Assembly: GCF_009796865.1 (NCBI RefSeq)
Contig: NZ_CP047028.1
Location: forward strand, 62,001-126,000
Direction: 5' to 3'
Length of the DNA: 64,000 nt
Origin: Formosa sp. L2A11
GTDB lineage: Bacteria > Bacteroidota > Bacteroidia > Flavobacteriales > Flavobacteriaceae
Part shown: in pieces, positions 16,538-26,170 of the stretch
How positions within the stretch are numbered: position 1 is the first letter of the stretch
How the letters are laid out: each line of letters opens with the position of its first letter
Notes under the pieces: model-generated
The model's input: only the letters and a program-made list of their open reading frames with translations
Told to the model about the DNA's origin: nothing
Database searches by the model: none
Made by a program: the position numbers and the translations under genes

Positions 16538-17938
16538 TTAAATATGTAAAGCACGATCTCCTGTTGCAGCTAAAGCCGCTTCTTTAATCGCTTCTGTAAA
16601 TGTAGGATGTGCATGAGACATTCTAGATACATCTTCTGCACTAGCTCTATACTCCATAGCTACAACTGCTTCAGCAATCATATCTGCAGCACGAGCACCA
16701 ACCATATGTACTCCTAAAATTTCATCAGTCGTTTTATCTGCAAGAATTTTTACAAATCCATCTAAATCCATACTTGCTCTACTTCTACCTAAAGCTCGCA
16801 TTGGGAAAGATCCAACTTTGTATTCAACTCCTGCTTCTTTTAACTGCTCTTCTGTTTTACCAACAGTCGCCACTTCTGGCCATGTGTAAACAACTCCAGG
16901 AATTAAGTTATAATCTATATGTGGTTTTTGGCCCGCAATAGTTTCAGCTACAAATGTACCTTCTTCTTCTGCTTTATGAGCCAACATAGCACCTTTTACA
17001 ACATCTCCAATGGCATAAATGTTAGATTCACTAGTTTGTAAATGATCGTTAACTTCAATTTGTCCTCGGTCTGTAAGTTTTACTCCTGCAGCTTCTGCGT
17101 TTAAACCATCTGTATATGGACGACGTCCAACAGATACTAAACAATAGTCACCTCTAAATTCTACTTCTTCTCCTTTTTTATTATCTGCTTTAACAATAAC
17201 TTCATCGCCAACACGCTCTACAGATTTTACTTTGTGAGAGATATTAATTTTGAATTTTTGTTTCTTCAATACTTTATTAAGCTCTTTAGATAAACCCGCA
17301 TCCATGGTAGGAATAATACGATCCATAAATTCTACAACAGAAACTTCAGCACCAAGACGTTTATATACTTGACCTAATTCTAAACCAATAACACCACCAC
17401 CAATTACGATTAAATGTTTCGGAATTTCTTTAAGTTTTAAAGCTTCAGTAGACGTAATGATACGTTCTTTATCTAAATTGATAAATGGTAAATTAGAAGG
17501 CTTACTTCCTGTTGCAATAATTGTGTTTTTTGCTTCAATTTCTGTAGTTTCTTCTCCAGATATTGTAATATGAGTCGCATCTTTAAATGCACCAATACCT
17601 TGATAAACATCAATTTTATTTTTTTTCATCAAGAAGTCAATCCCACCTGTAGTTTGATCTACAACAGATTGCTTACGTTCTATCATTTTTTCTAGATTCA
17701 CTTTCACGTCACCAGGTATTTCAATACCGTGTGCTTCAAAATGCTTAATAGCATCTTCGTAATGATGAGACGAATCTAGTAGCGCTTTACTAGGAATACA
17801 TCCTACGTTTAAACAGGTTCCTCCAAGTGTTGAATATTTTTCTATAATTGCAGTTTTCATGCCTAATTGTGCGCAACGAATCGCTGCTACATATCCTCCA
17901 GGTCCTGCCCCGATAATGGCTACATCGTATGAATTCAT
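16538..17938 (-). CDS. lpdA: Dihydrolipoyl dehydrogenase (E3)
   Basis: The FAD- and NAD-dependent E3 component of 2-oxo acid dehydrogenase complexes; it reoxidises dihydrolipoamide. The FAD loop GAGPGG is at 10-15. The redox disulfide pair C42 and C47 lies in GGTCLNVGC. The NAD loop GGGVIGLELG is around 178-187, and the C-terminal AHPTFTEAIKEA holds the catalytic His. Length (466 aa) is standard. It stands alone, without E1 or E2 genes nearby. Two overlapping -7 boxes lie at 17973-17988. Confidence 0.97.
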   Translation of the reverse strand: MNSYDVAIIGAGPGGYVAAIRCAQLGMKTAIIEKYSTLGGTCLNVGCIPSKALLDSSHHYEDAIKHFEAHGIEIPGDVKVNLEKMIERKQSVVDQTTGGIDFLMKKNKIDVYQGIGAFKDATHITISGEETTEIEAKNTIIATGSKPSNLPFINLDKERIITSTEALKLKEIPKHLIVIGGGVIGLELGQVYKRLGAEVSVVEFMDRIIPTMDAGLSKELNKVLKKQKFKINISHKVKSVERVGDEVIVKADNKKGEEVEFRGDYCLVSVGRRPYTDGLNAEAAGVKLTDRGQIEVNDHLQTSESNIYAIGDVVKGAMLAHKAEEEGTFVAETIAGQKPHIDYNLIPGVVYTWPEVATVGKTEEQLKEAGVEYKVGSFPMRALGRSRASMDLDGFVKILADKTTDEILGVHMVGARAADMIAEAVVAMEYRASAEDVSRMSHAHPTFTEAIKEAALAATGDRALHI

Positions 17939-17972
17939 AAAGTTATTTTTGATTCTTTTTTTATATGGTTAA

Positions 17973-17988
17973 CAAAAATACAAATTTA
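17973..17988 (-). promoter_or_regulatory. Adjacent -7 boxes of lpdA
   Basis: On the minus strand the sequence reads TAAATTTG directly followed by TATTTTTG, both fitting TAnnTTTG, 35-50 bases before the ATG at 17938. Confidence 0.5.
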
Positions 17989-18329
17989 GACAGCTTAAAT
18001 AAGTTAAGATCATTAAAATTTTAAGCTATTTTTTCATAAATATTCAATGAAACACCTATTTGAACCAATATGTTCGTTTAATCTATATAAATCGTGTCTA
18101 TTACATTTAAAAACAGAACATTATTACTGATTACAGAATAATATTATGCTACAAATTACAGACTTGCCATTTTATATAAAATAATGATTGATTGATTTTT
18201 ACCTTAATTTATAATTAACAAAAAACCTTGTTATGTTATTAAAAAGATTAATTAAACACAAATAAAAAATTATCTGTGCTGAATGAAAAAAATACATTAG
18301 TTTTACTCTATATACCTTATATTTTTTTA
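17989..18329. other. Intergenic stretch between lpdA and a small membrane-anchored protein
   Basis: AT-rich divergent region. It must hold promoters for both flanking genes. Nothing else is recognised. Confidence 0.4.
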
Positions 18330-18698
18330 ATGAAGAAAACATTATTTTTAGTCGTTTTAGGCTTAGCAGTTATAGCCTCTGCATACATGGCTTTTATTTA
18401 TTATGTCCCTTACAGTACTGGTACTCGAGCTGGCGAACTTATAAAAATAAGTCAAAAAGGAGTGTTTTTTAAAACTTGGGAAGGCGAAATAAGCCAAGGA
18501 ATTAGCGGGGCTCAAATTTTTTCTTTTTCTATACTAGATGATGACAAAAAAGTCATTGAAAAATTAAACGAATTACAAGGACAATACGTTAAAATTAAAT
18601 ACACAGAACGTTACAGAACCTTTTTTATATGGGGAGATAGTAATCATTTTGTAACAGAAGTTGTTCCTGAAAAATCACCTCATATAGGTGATCGTTAA
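18330..18698 (+). CDS. Small membrane-anchored flavobacterial protein of unknown function
   Basis: A 122-residue protein with one N-terminal membrane segment (KKTLFLVVLGLAVIASAYMAFIYYV) and a small soluble domain containing YSTGTRAGELIKISQKGVFF and TWEGEISQG. The start is taken at ATG 18330; an in-frame GTG at 18276 would add 18 residues ahead of the membrane segment. I recall close relatives in flavobacteria that carry the label '6-phosphogluconate dehydrogenase'. That label cannot be right, since there is no Rossmann fold or room for one. Function unknown. Confidence 0.75.
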   Translation: MKKTLFLVVLGLAVIASAYMAFIYYVPYSTGTRAGELIKISQKGVFFKTWEGEISQGISGAQIFSFSILDDDKKVIEKLNELQGQYVKIKYTERYRTFFIWGDSNHFVTEVVPEKSPHIGDR

Positions 18699-18786
18699 TC
18701 TGATTCGAATATAAAAACTGAATTAAATTTTATTAGACTTTCTTTTATATTTTTCATAACTTTAAAACAATCAGCAATTTAAAGTT

Positions 18787-19182
18787 ATGGAAACAATTAT
18801 TCAAAGATTAAAACTATATAAACAAGATGAAGTTTTGGTATTAAACGAACCAGAAGAATTTTCTAAAATCACAAATTGTTTAGATTGTCCTGTAATAGGT
18901 TCTCTTATAAAAACATCTAGCGTGTCTTGCGCTGTATTATTTGTGACGAATAAAAAAGAATTGTTCGACCAAATGATAACACTATTCCCTAAACTTACAG
19001 ACGATTCTATTTTCTGGATTGCCTACCCGAAGCAAACTTCTAAATCTTACATTTTAGAACTGTATAACCACGACGCCTGGGACGAAATTAAAGATTATAG
19101 TTTACAACCTATTCGTAAAATCGAACTTTCTGAACATTGGAATGCTCTTAGATTTAGAAAGATTCAATCTGTAAAAAACTAG
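18787..19182 (+). CDS. Hypothetical protein, DUF3052-like
   Basis: A 131-residue soluble protein. LFVTNKKELFDQMITLFPKLTDDSIFWIAYPK suggests the DUF3052-like fold (a conserved 'W-hyp-AYPK' stretch). The ending DAWDEIKDYSLQPIRKIELSEHWNALRFR also fits that group. No catalytic residues can be pointed to. It lies 88 bases after the small membrane-anchored protein and 56 bases before a FUSC-type membrane protein, all on the plus strand. Confidence 0.7.
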   Translation: METIIQRLKLYKQDEVLVLNEPEEFSKITNCLDCPVIGSLIKTSSVSCAVLFVTNKKELFDQMITLFPKLTDDSIFWIAYPKQTSKSYILELYNHDAWDEIKDYSLQPIRKIELSEHWNALRFRKIQSVKN

Positions 19183-19238
19183 AATTATTATATTGAAATA
19201 AAACTTTTGTAAGTTATCTTTACTCATGAATTACACAC

Positions 19239-21494
19239 ATGGTAGAGGACTATTTAAAATCAATCGAATTATTCTTTAAGGGATCCAATTTTTACAGAGG
19301 TCTGCTTATTACATTCTCTATCCTCATTCCCTTATTATTGTTTTACAGCATCGGCATATTTGCCTATGCCCCATCTGTTGCCATAGGTGTATTTTTAAAC
19401 GCACCTAGTGATATTCCTGGCAGTTTAAAGCGTAAAATAAAGGGGATATTACTTAGTGTAATTATTACAACATTTACCACTGGCGCCATCCTTTTTGCTA
19501 AACCTTTTTTACCCACTTTAATTGTACTACTTACCATATTAACCTTATTTATTTCGTTAATTTCTGCTTATGGTTTTAGAGGTTCCTTAATTGCATTTTC
19601 CGGATTATTAGCTATAGTTATTGCTTTGGGTGTAAAAAAAGAAACACCTTCAGAAATTTTAATTCATACGGCTTTAACGGCTTGTGGTGGACTTTGGTAT
19701 TTACTTTTTTCTTTGTTTTCGCATTGGATAAATCCTAAAAAAGATGAAGATCAGGTTATCTCGCAAACACTACTATTAACAGGAAAGTATCTTAAAATTA
19801 GAGCTAAGCTGCTCACAAAGAAAGCAAAGAAAACAGAACTTCAAAACCAATTATTTTCACTTCAAACCCAAATTAGTGAAAAGCATGAAACTCTAAGAGA
19901 AATGTTACTTACAGAACGTAAGCGCTCTGGACGTTCTCATTTTGATGAAAAACGATTATTAATTTTTATTTCTCTTGTAGATATTTTTGAATTAGCACTC
20001 GCAAACAATCTAGATTACGCTAAAATAAACACCCATTTTAGCGAACGCAAACAACATTTAAAACCCTTTAAGAATTTTAATTTTGTAATGGGAAATCATT
20101 TAATAATGCTTTCTGAATCTGTTATAAAAGGAGGCAAAATTCCAACAAAAAACAAATTACTAAAAGCGCTAAATAAAGCATCTAAAGGGATTAAACATTA
20201 CGTAGACGATGTGCAACTTCCTAAAGCCAGAGAAGGCGCCATGATGTTACATAATTTATACGATTATCAGCAAAAATTACTTTACGAAATACGAGCTATA
20301 AGACGTGTTATGGCTAATGTAAATAATGCCTCAAATTTAAAATTAAAAAGCACAGAAGCGGTTCAGTTTATTACATCTCAGGAGTATTCTCCCACTATTT
20401 ACTTTGAAAACATCAGTTTAAAATCACCTATTTTTAGACATACATTACGTTTAACCATTTCTATTTTAGTTGCTTTTTTACTGGGGCAATTTTTTGAAAT
20501 TAGAAATGCATATTGGATTATTTTAACCATAATCGTGATTATGCGTCCAAATTATGGATTGACAAAAGAGCGTACAAAAAACAGAATAATAGGTACACTT
20601 AGTGGAGCCATTTTTGCGATAGTAATTATTATGCTCACTTCCAACCCAGCTGTATATGCCGTTTTAGCTGCTGTATCGCTTATGTTTGGTTTTTCATTAA
20701 TTCAGCAAAATTACAGAGTTGGTGCTACCTTTATTACCATGTACATTATATTTGTATATGCCTTACTAGATCCTAATGCCATGAATGTTGTAAAATTCAG
20801 GGTTATAGATACATTAATAGGTGCTTTAATTTCGCTTTGTGCAACTTACTTTTTATGGCCAAATTGGGAATATAAAAACTTAAATGATGTGATTGAATCT
20901 GTGATTAAGAATAATACCATTTACTTAATTGCAACTAAAAATTTATATCACAGTAAAAAAACCGATAATATAAACTATAAAGTACCAAGAAAGGAAGCCT
21001 TTTTGGCTGTAGCCAACTTAAATGCGGCATTCCAAAGAATGACACAAGATCCTAAATCGAAGCAAATCGAATTAGATCTCTTTTATAGTATTGTAACTTT
21101 AAATCATACGTTTTTGGCTGCTGTAGCATCTTTAGGAAGTTTTATTCAGAATCATGATACGCGAGATGCTTCAAAACAGTTTGATACTTTTATCAATCAT
21201 ATTAAAAGGAATTTAGATTATACATTCGCTTTATTAAACAAGCAAGAGCCAAAGTCACTAGATGAAGACATTGATATTACTGAAGCTGAAGACAAACTGT
21301 TGTATAACTTTCAGAAGCTATCAAAAAAACGAAATAAAGAAATTGAAAAAGGTAAAACGAAAATCGACAAAGCATTACTAAACGATTTACAAGAAGCCTA
21401 TTTAATTTATAATCAACTTATTTGGCTAAAAGGTCTTTCGGAAAATTTAAAAAAATCGACCGAAAAATACGTGAAGGTTTTTAACCAAATATAA
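19239..21494 (+). CDS. FUSC/YccS-type membrane protein
   Basis: A 751-residue inner-membrane protein of the fusaric-acid-resistance-like (YccS/YhfK) group. It has two blocks of about five or six membrane segments (roughly 20-165 and 400-520). They are separated by a long soluble helical region, and a soluble C-terminal domain follows. Family-like stretches are FEIRNAYWIILTIIVIMRPNYG and KNRIIGTLSGAIFA in the second block. The group is proposed to export aromatic acids or other toxic compounds, but the substrate here is unknown. Short spacing to the gene before it is compatible with an operon. Confidence 0.88.
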   Translation: MVEDYLKSIELFFKGSNFYRGLLITFSILIPLLLFYSIGIFAYAPSVAIGVFLNAPSDIPGSLKRKIKGILLSVIITTFTTGAILFAKPFLPTLIVLLTILTLFISLISAYGFRGSLIAFSGLLAIVIALGVKKETPSEILIHTALTACGGLWYLLFSLFSHWINPKKDEDQVISQTLLLTGKYLKIRAKLLTKKAKKTELQNQLFSLQTQISEKHETLREMLLTERKRSGRSHFDEKRLLIFISLVDIFELALANNLDYAKINTHFSERKQHLKPFKNFNFVMGNHLIMLSESVIKGGKIPTKNKLLKALNKASKGIKHYVDDVQLPKAREGAMMLHNLYDYQQKLLYEIRAIRRVMANVNNASNLKLKSTEAVQFITSQEYSPTIYFENISLKSPIFRHTLRLTISILVAFLLGQFFEIRNAYWIILTIIVIMRPNYGLTKERTKNRIIGTLSGAIFAIVIIMLTSNPAVYAVLAAVSLMFGFSLIQQNYRVGATFITMYIIFVYALLDPNAMNVVKFRVIDTLIGALISLCATYFLWPNWEYKNLNDVIESVIKNNTIYLIATKNLYHSKKTDNINYKVPRKEAFLAVANLNAAFQRMTQDPKSKQIELDLFYSIVTLNHTFLAAVASLGSFIQNHDTRDASKQFDTFINHIKRNLDYTFALLNKQEPKSLDEDIDITEAEDKLLYNFQKLSKKRNKEIEKGKTKIDKALLNDLQEAYLIYNQLIWLKGLSENLKKSTEKYVKVFNQI

Positions 21495-21545
21495 TCTCAT
21501 TTTACCTAATTAATACAAAGTCACTATTTCTCTTGGCTTTTACAC

Positions 21546-21553
21546 TATCTTTG
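21546..21553 (+). promoter_or_regulatory. -7 box of the RhlE-like helicase
   Basis: TATCTTTG fits TAnnTTTG, 23 bases before the ATG at 21577. Confidence 0.55.
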
Positions 21554-21576
21554 CCGCAATCTTATTTATTAAATCT

Positions 21577-22815
21577 ATGTCGTTTAAAGACTTACACCTT
21601 AACAGACCGCTTTTACGCGCTATTGCCGAATCTGGTTATAACGAACCAACATTGGTTCAAGAAAAAACTATTCCTTTTGTATTAGAAGGGCGAGATGTAA
21701 TTACATCTGCACAAACCGGAACGGGAAAAACGGCTGCTTTTGCATTACCGATTCTTCAATTATTTTTCGATAATCAAGACGCGCCTAAACGTGGAAAAAA
21801 AATTAAGGCACTTATTATAAGTCCAACACGAGAATTAGCAATTCAGATTGAAGAGAATTTCAAAAAATATAGTAAATACACCAATCTAACAAGTACAGTT
21901 GTATTTGGAGGAACTGCTATAGAACCACAAATTGCGGACTTAAAAAAAGGGGTTGATATTTTAATTGCTACACCAGGTCGTTTGCTAGATTTACATAAAC
22001 AAGATATTGTTAATTTAGATTTTGTTCAGACTTTAGTGTTAGATGAAGCCGATTTAATGTTAGACATGGGCTTTATAGACGATGTTAAAAAAATAGAACG
22101 CCTTTGTCCTGACGAAAAACAAGTTTTATTATTCTCGGCAACCATGCCTTTTAAAGTTGAGCAGTTAGCAAATACAATTTTAAAAAATCCAGAACGTATA
22201 GAAGTCTCTCCAACGTCTTCTGCTGCAAAAAGCGTTTCACAATTATTGTTTTACGTACCAAAACCTAAAAAAATAGAATTGTGTTTACACTTACTAAGAA
22301 ACACAATAAAAGGAAACATGCTAATTTTTAGACGTACAAAATTTGGTGTCGATAAATTAGAACAAACCTTAACTAGAAATGGTTATAAGGTTGAAAGTTT
22401 TCATGGTGACAAATCACAAGAAGACAGACAAGCCGCTTTAACTAATTTTAAAAATGGTGATTCAAATATATTAATTGCAACCGATGTAGCTGCTCGTGGT
22501 ATAGATATTGATAGTCTAGACACTGTTATTAATTTCGATATTCCTAACATTCCAGAAACCTATGTACACCGTATTGGACGTACAGGTCGTGCAGGAAATT
22601 CAGGAATGTCTTATTCTTTTTGCTCTGCAGACGAGAAAATGTATATTAAATCTATTCAGCAACTTATTCAAAAAGAAATAGCTGTAGAACAAGATCATCC
22701 CTACCTTCTTGATCCTAAAGCAAAACCAGAAGTTCACAAAAAACAAGGCGGAAGCAAATATAAAAAAGGACGTAAATCTGAAGCTTCTAAGAAGAAAAAG
22801 AAACGTTGGTATTAA
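21577..22815 (+). CDS. DEAD-box RNA helicase, RhlE-like
   Basis: An ATP-dependent RNA helicase of 412 residues. The Q motif (YNEPTLVQEKTI), motif I AQTGTGKT, PTRELAIQ, a canonical DEAD (LVLDEADLMLDMGF), SATM, AARGIDID and HRIGRTGRAG are all present. The C-terminus is a short Lys-rich tail (KKQGGSKYKKGRK and KKKKKR) suited to RNA binding. It is the second helicase of this type in the window; the first at 12191 has DEVD. It is monocistronic, with its own -7 box and a strong terminator. Confidence 0.95.
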   Translation: MSFKDLHLNRPLLRAIAESGYNEPTLVQEKTIPFVLEGRDVITSAQTGTGKTAAFALPILQLFFDNQDAPKRGKKIKALIISPTRELAIQIEENFKKYSKYTNLTSTVVFGGTAIEPQIADLKKGVDILIATPGRLLDLHKQDIVNLDFVQTLVLDEADLMLDMGFIDDVKKIERLCPDEKQVLLFSATMPFKVEQLANTILKNPERIEVSPTSSAAKSVSQLLFYVPKPKKIELCLHLLRNTIKGNMLIFRRTKFGVDKLEQTLTRNGYKVESFHGDKSQEDRQAALTNFKNGDSNILIATDVAARGIDIDSLDTVINFDIPNIPETYVHRIGRTGRAGNSGMSYSFCSADEKMYIKSIQQLIQKEIAVEQDHPYLLDPKAKPEVHKKQGGSKYKKGRKSEASKKKKKRWY

Positions 22816-22851
22816 TTCCTTTCATTTTGAAGGGAAAACAATAAAAAATTA

Positions 22852-22894
22852 AAAAACGAGTAATCTTTTTCATGAAAAAGATTACTCGTTTTTT
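22852..22894 (+). terminator. Terminator after the RhlE-like helicase
   Basis: AAAACGAGTAATCTTTTT pairs with AAAAAGATTACTCGTTTT around CATG, followed by T residues. It is a very strong stem. Confidence 0.85.
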
Positions 22895-23023
22895 AGTTAT
22901 TATTCTTCCTTTTAAACCGTTGAATAAATTTTATTATTCGAAACGTTATTCTAACGATATTTTTTTGCCATTTCTAACAAAGTAGAAGTAACATCTTTTA
23001 AACTTAATTCTAGATTTTTTTAG

Positions 23024-23134
23024 TTAACATAAACCTGCAACTGTACTTATTACGTAAATCGAGAACAAACTAATAGCAATTAAAACAACTATAACTGTGA
23101 TAATTGTAGGTTTAATCCATCTTTTTTTACTCAT
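23024..23134 (-). CDS. 36-residue single-pass membrane protein (candidate)
   Basis: A short ORF starts with a basic head (MSKKRWIKP), continues with a hydrophobic helix of about 22 residues (TIITVIVVLIAISLFSIYVI) and ends STVAGLC. The head-to-helix layout is that of an inner-membrane small protein and is unlike random translation of this AT-rich DNA. It lies in the gap between the helicase terminator and the VanX-type gene. No homologue is known to me. Confidence 0.5.
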   Translation of the reverse strand: MSKKRWIKPTIITVIVVLIAISLFSIYVISTVAGLC

Positions 23135-23206
23135 TAAATAAGGATTTAATATTATAGAGATTAACAGTTGTAATTTTTTAATATTGCATAACTAAGCAAT
23201 AATCTT

Positions 23207-23872
23207 TTACTCTACAGGAAAATTAAAATACTGATTTTTAAAAGGCTCATTTCTTAATGTAAAATGCCACCATTCTTTACTATAACTTCTAAATCCGTGC
23301 TTTTGCATAACACGTTGTAATAGTATTCTGTTTTGTTTTTGATCTGCTGTTAAATTAGCATAAACCACCCAAGAAGGTTCTCCAAAGAAATCGAAAGGCG
23401 ATCCCATATCCAGGTTTTCACCAGTTTCTGCATTTACAATAGTTAAGTCTACTGTACTCCCGCTACTGTGTCTAGATTTAGAGGCAATATAACCATCTCT
23501 AAACAAATAGTGTTTATCTACATCTGGATAAAAATAAGGTTTCATTAATGTATCATTTACATTTTTTGCCCACTTTATAAAATGATTTACCGCTTCTTGT
23601 GGTCTATAAGCATCGTAAATTTTAAGAGATAAATTTTTAGTTTCTAGTTCTTCCTGAACAGCTTTTAAAGCTTCAGCGGTTTCTGCAGTAACAATACCTA
23701 CAGCATTATAATAGCCATAAATAGGTTCTCCAACAAAATTATAATCAGTACAATAGCGCAATTCCAACTGTATGCTTGGCACTACATCATTTACATACAC
23801 AAACCCTTTAGGCAATTGTGCAAAAACAGAACCACTTATTAGTAAACATAAAAAGGCAACTTTAAATTTCAT
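23207..23872 (-). CDS. D-alanyl-D-alanine dipeptidase (VanX/DdpX type)
   Basis: A zinc peptidase of the M15D group that hydrolyses D-Ala-D-Ala, probably for cell-wall turnover. A signal peptide (1-19, ending SVFAQ) sends it to the periplasm. Key residues are R90 (DAYRP), zinc ligands H135 and D142 (SRHSSGSTVDL), catalytic E200 and ligand H203 (EWWHF). Length (221) is usual. No vanR/S/H/A genes are nearby, so this is a housekeeping or recycling enzyme rather than a vancomycin-resistance cassette. Confidence 0.93.
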   Translation of the reverse strand: MKFKVAFLCLLISGSVFAQLPKGFVYVNDVVPSIQLELRYCTDYNFVGEPIYGYYNAVGIVTAETAEALKAVQEELETKNLSLKIYDAYRPQEAVNHFIKWAKNVNDTLMKPYFYPDVDKHYLFRDGYIASKSRHSSGSTVDLTIVNAETGENLDMGSPFDFFGEPSWVVYANLTADQKQNRILLQRVMQKHGFRSYSKEWWHFTLRNEPFKNQYFNFPVE

Positions 23873-23916
23873 GACATCGAGATTTAGCGCTAAATTAGAT
23901 AAAATTATTTTCTTCT

Positions 23917-24276
23917 ATGTTGTATCCTTGGCATTTATATCTCATGTCTTTTTTATATGTTGTGGCCGGAATTTTACATTTTGTAAAGCCTAAAACCTAT
24001 TTAAGAATCATGCCAAATTATTTACCAAATCCAAAAGTATTGGTTGCTTTAAGTGGTGTCTTCGAAATTATTTTAGGTATTTCTATGTGCATTCCTAGTT
24101 TAAAAACCATTGCTATTTATGGTATTATCGCTATGTTATTGGTGTTTTTACTTGTTCATTTTTATATGCTGAAAAATGAACAAAACGGAGCAGGAATTCC
24201 GAAATGGATTTTAATTACTCGTATTCCACTTCAGTTTGTATTAATGTATTGGGCATATTCTTATTTAAACATATAA
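23917..24276 (+). CDS. DoxX-like membrane protein
   Basis: A 119-residue protein with four membrane segments. DoxX-family features include FLYVVAGILHFVKPKTYLRIMPNYLPNP, ALSGVFEIILGI and the end KWILITRIPLQFVLMYWAYSY. The function of this flavobacterial DoxX subgroup is not established. The stop overlaps the start of the AlkB-like gene (TAATG), so the two are translationally coupled. Confidence 0.88.
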   Translation: MLYPWHLYLMSFLYVVAGILHFVKPKTYLRIMPNYLPNPKVLVALSGVFEIILGISMCIPSLKTIAIYGIIAMLLVFLLVHFYMLKNEQNGAGIPKWILITRIPLQFVLMYWAYSYLNI

Positions 24277-24875
24277 TGATGTTGTTTGGAAATGACCCCA
24301 TCATTTTAAACATGAAAGATGCAGAAGTAATCTATTTTCCCGAATTCTTCTCTCCTACCGAAGCAGATCAATTATATAATTCACTTTTAAATTCTATTGC
24401 TTGGCAACAAGATAACATCTCTTTATTTGGAAAAACACATCCTCAGCCACGACTTACCGCTTTATATGGCAATAATGAGAAACCATATACATATTCAGGA
24501 ATACAGATGAAACCCAATACGTTTTCTGAAACATTATTAGATATTAAGATTAAAATTGAAACAGAAACACATCACAAATTTACAAGCTGTTTATGCAATT
24601 TATACAGAGACGGACAAGACAGTAATGGTTGGCATGCAGATAATGAAAAAGAACTAGGAACGCATCCTGTAATTGCTTCTATATCTTTTGGAGCAGAGCG
24701 AATCTTTCATCTTAAACATAAAGAAGATAATAGCCTAAAGCAAAAGTTAACTTTAAACCATGGCAGTTTATTACTCATGAAAGGCGAAACCCAACAGCAT
24801 TGGCTGCACCAAATTCCTAAAACTAAAAAGAAGATTGGAAAACGAATTAATTTAACTTTTAGAACAATTTATTAA
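24276..24875 (+). CDS. AlkB-like 2-oxoglutarate/Fe(II) dioxygenase
   Basis: A DNA/RNA demethylation repair enzyme of 199 residues. Iron ligands are H120 and D122 (GWHADNE) and H178 (WLHQI). Two arginines, R190 and R196, in RINLTFR bind 2-oxoglutarate. PQPRLTALYG near 57-66 is the usual substrate-side motif. The in-frame ORF extends upstream to 24204 inside the DoxX-like gene. The ATG at 24276, overlapping that gene's stop, is the sensible start. Confidence 0.93.
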   Translation: MMLFGNDPIILNMKDAEVIYFPEFFSPTEADQLYNSLLNSIAWQQDNISLFGKTHPQPRLTALYGNNEKPYTYSGIQMKPNTFSETLLDIKIKIETETHHKFTSCLCNLYRDGQDSNGWHADNEKELGTHPVIASISFGAERIFHLKHKEDNSLKQKLTLNHGSLLLMKGETQQHWLHQIPKTKKKIGKRINLTFRTIY

Positions 24876-24880
24876 ATAAA

Positions 24881-24909
24881 AAAACCGAGGTCCCTCAACC
24901 ACGGTTTTC
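24881..24909 (+). terminator. Terminator after the AlkB-like gene
   Basis: AAAACCGAGG pairs with CCACGGTTTT with one mismatch, ending in T-rich sequence 6 bases after the stop. Confidence 0.7.
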
Positions 24910-25234
24910 TATTATCTGCATGCTATATAATGTAGTTAGATTTGGGAATCCTCATTAACTATTCAATGCAAACATTAATTAATTAATCCGTTACTAAAAT
25001 AATTTTAGTACACTGTAAAAATAAAACTTAAATTCAAAAACACAGACAAACGACGCCTTATTTCGATGAAATACATTTTATTTTAACAAAAATAGCCTTT
25101 AATAGAAGTAAAAACTTACAATACAGATTATATTGAATAGAAATAATTTTAAGATTTTTAATTTGATTATAACCTATTAGTTTAAATTTGATAAAACACT
25201 GATTTGCAATCTATTTAAAGCCCTTTTCAATACT
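24910..25234. other. Intergenic stretch upstream of the esterase-like gene
   Basis: AT-rich sequence without an ORF of note. No clear TAnnTTTG box was located. Confidence 0.4.
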
Positions 25235-26167
25235 ATGAAATATCAAATTCTATTCATACTCTTAGTCTGTACGCTTATTGTACATGCCCAAGAAAAACAA
25301 TTCAATACAGAAGATCTTAGTATAACAAACCTAATTGATGGTACATTATTAACACCATTAAATACACCAAAACCAAATCTTGCCATTATTATTGGAGGTT
25401 CAGGACCTACAGACAGAGATGGAAACCAAAGTTTCCTAAAAAATAATTCGCTTAAAAAATTAGCACAACAACTTACTCTAAATAATATTGCCTCATTTAG
25501 ATACGATAAGCGTATTGTAAAGCAATTAAAGCATAACAACATTGATAAATCTATTACATTCGATGATTTTATAAGCGATGCAAAAGATGTATTAGACTAT
25601 TTTAAATCTAAAAACACGTTTAATAAAATCTATGTTATTGGTCACAGTCAGGGTAGTTTAATAGGTATGATAATCTCTAAAGATAAAGCCGACGGTTACA
25701 TTTCTATTTCAGGTCCAGGCGAACCCATAGATCAGGTTATTATACAACAACTTACCACTAATGCACCAATGTATCTTGAAGACTCTAAAAAAGTATTTGC
25801 TATTTTAAAAACCGGACAGACTACTACAGATTTTCCTGCTGCTTTGGCTTCTATCTTTAATATAGATGTACAACCTTTTATTTCAAACTGGATGAGCTAT
25901 AATCCTCAAGAGGAAATAAAAAAATTAAAAATTCCCATATTAATTATAAACGGAACTAAAGACTTACAGGTAAAAGAAGAAGATGCAAATAAACTAAAAG
26001 CGGCTGCACCTCAAGCATCTATAAAACTGATAAAAAACATGAATCATATATTTGCTACAATTGAAGGAGAAAGTACAGAAAACTCTAAATCTTATAACGA
26101 ACCAGAACGCGAAATAGCTCCTGAATTGGTTACTAGTATTGTTCAGTTTATTCAAAATAATAAGTAA
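25235..26167 (+). CDS. Secreted alpha/beta hydrolase
   Basis: A 310-residue alpha/beta-hydrolase with a signal peptide (1-19, LVCTLIVHAQ). The oxyanion-side motif is GGSGPTDRDGN at 54-64. The nucleophile S138 lies in GHSQG, the acid is probably in INGTKDLQV, and the catalytic His in MNHIFA. This matches the family often labelled 'alpha/beta hydrolase, esterase-like' in flavobacteria. The substrate is unknown. It stands alone, ending at a terminator. Confidence 0.88.
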   Translation: MKYQILFILLVCTLIVHAQEKQFNTEDLSITNLIDGTLLTPLNTPKPNLAIIIGGSGPTDRDGNQSFLKNNSLKKLAQQLTLNNIASFRYDKRIVKQLKHNNIDKSITFDDFISDAKDVLDYFKSKNTFNKIYVIGHSQGSLIGMIISKDKADGYISISGPGEPIDQVIIQQLTTNAPMYLEDSKKVFAILKTGQTTTDFPAALASIFNIDVQPFISNWMSYNPQEEIKKLKIPILIINGTKDLQVKEEDANKLKAAAPQASIKLIKNMNHIFATIEGESTENSKSYNEPEREIAPELVTSIVQFIQNNK

Positions 26168-26170
26168 AAA

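Noticed and set aside
23207-23872. VanX-type gene as part of a vancomycin-resistance cluster
   Set aside because: No VanH, VanA-type ligase or VanRS genes nearby; single exported dipeptidases of this type are common in Gram-negative bacteria.
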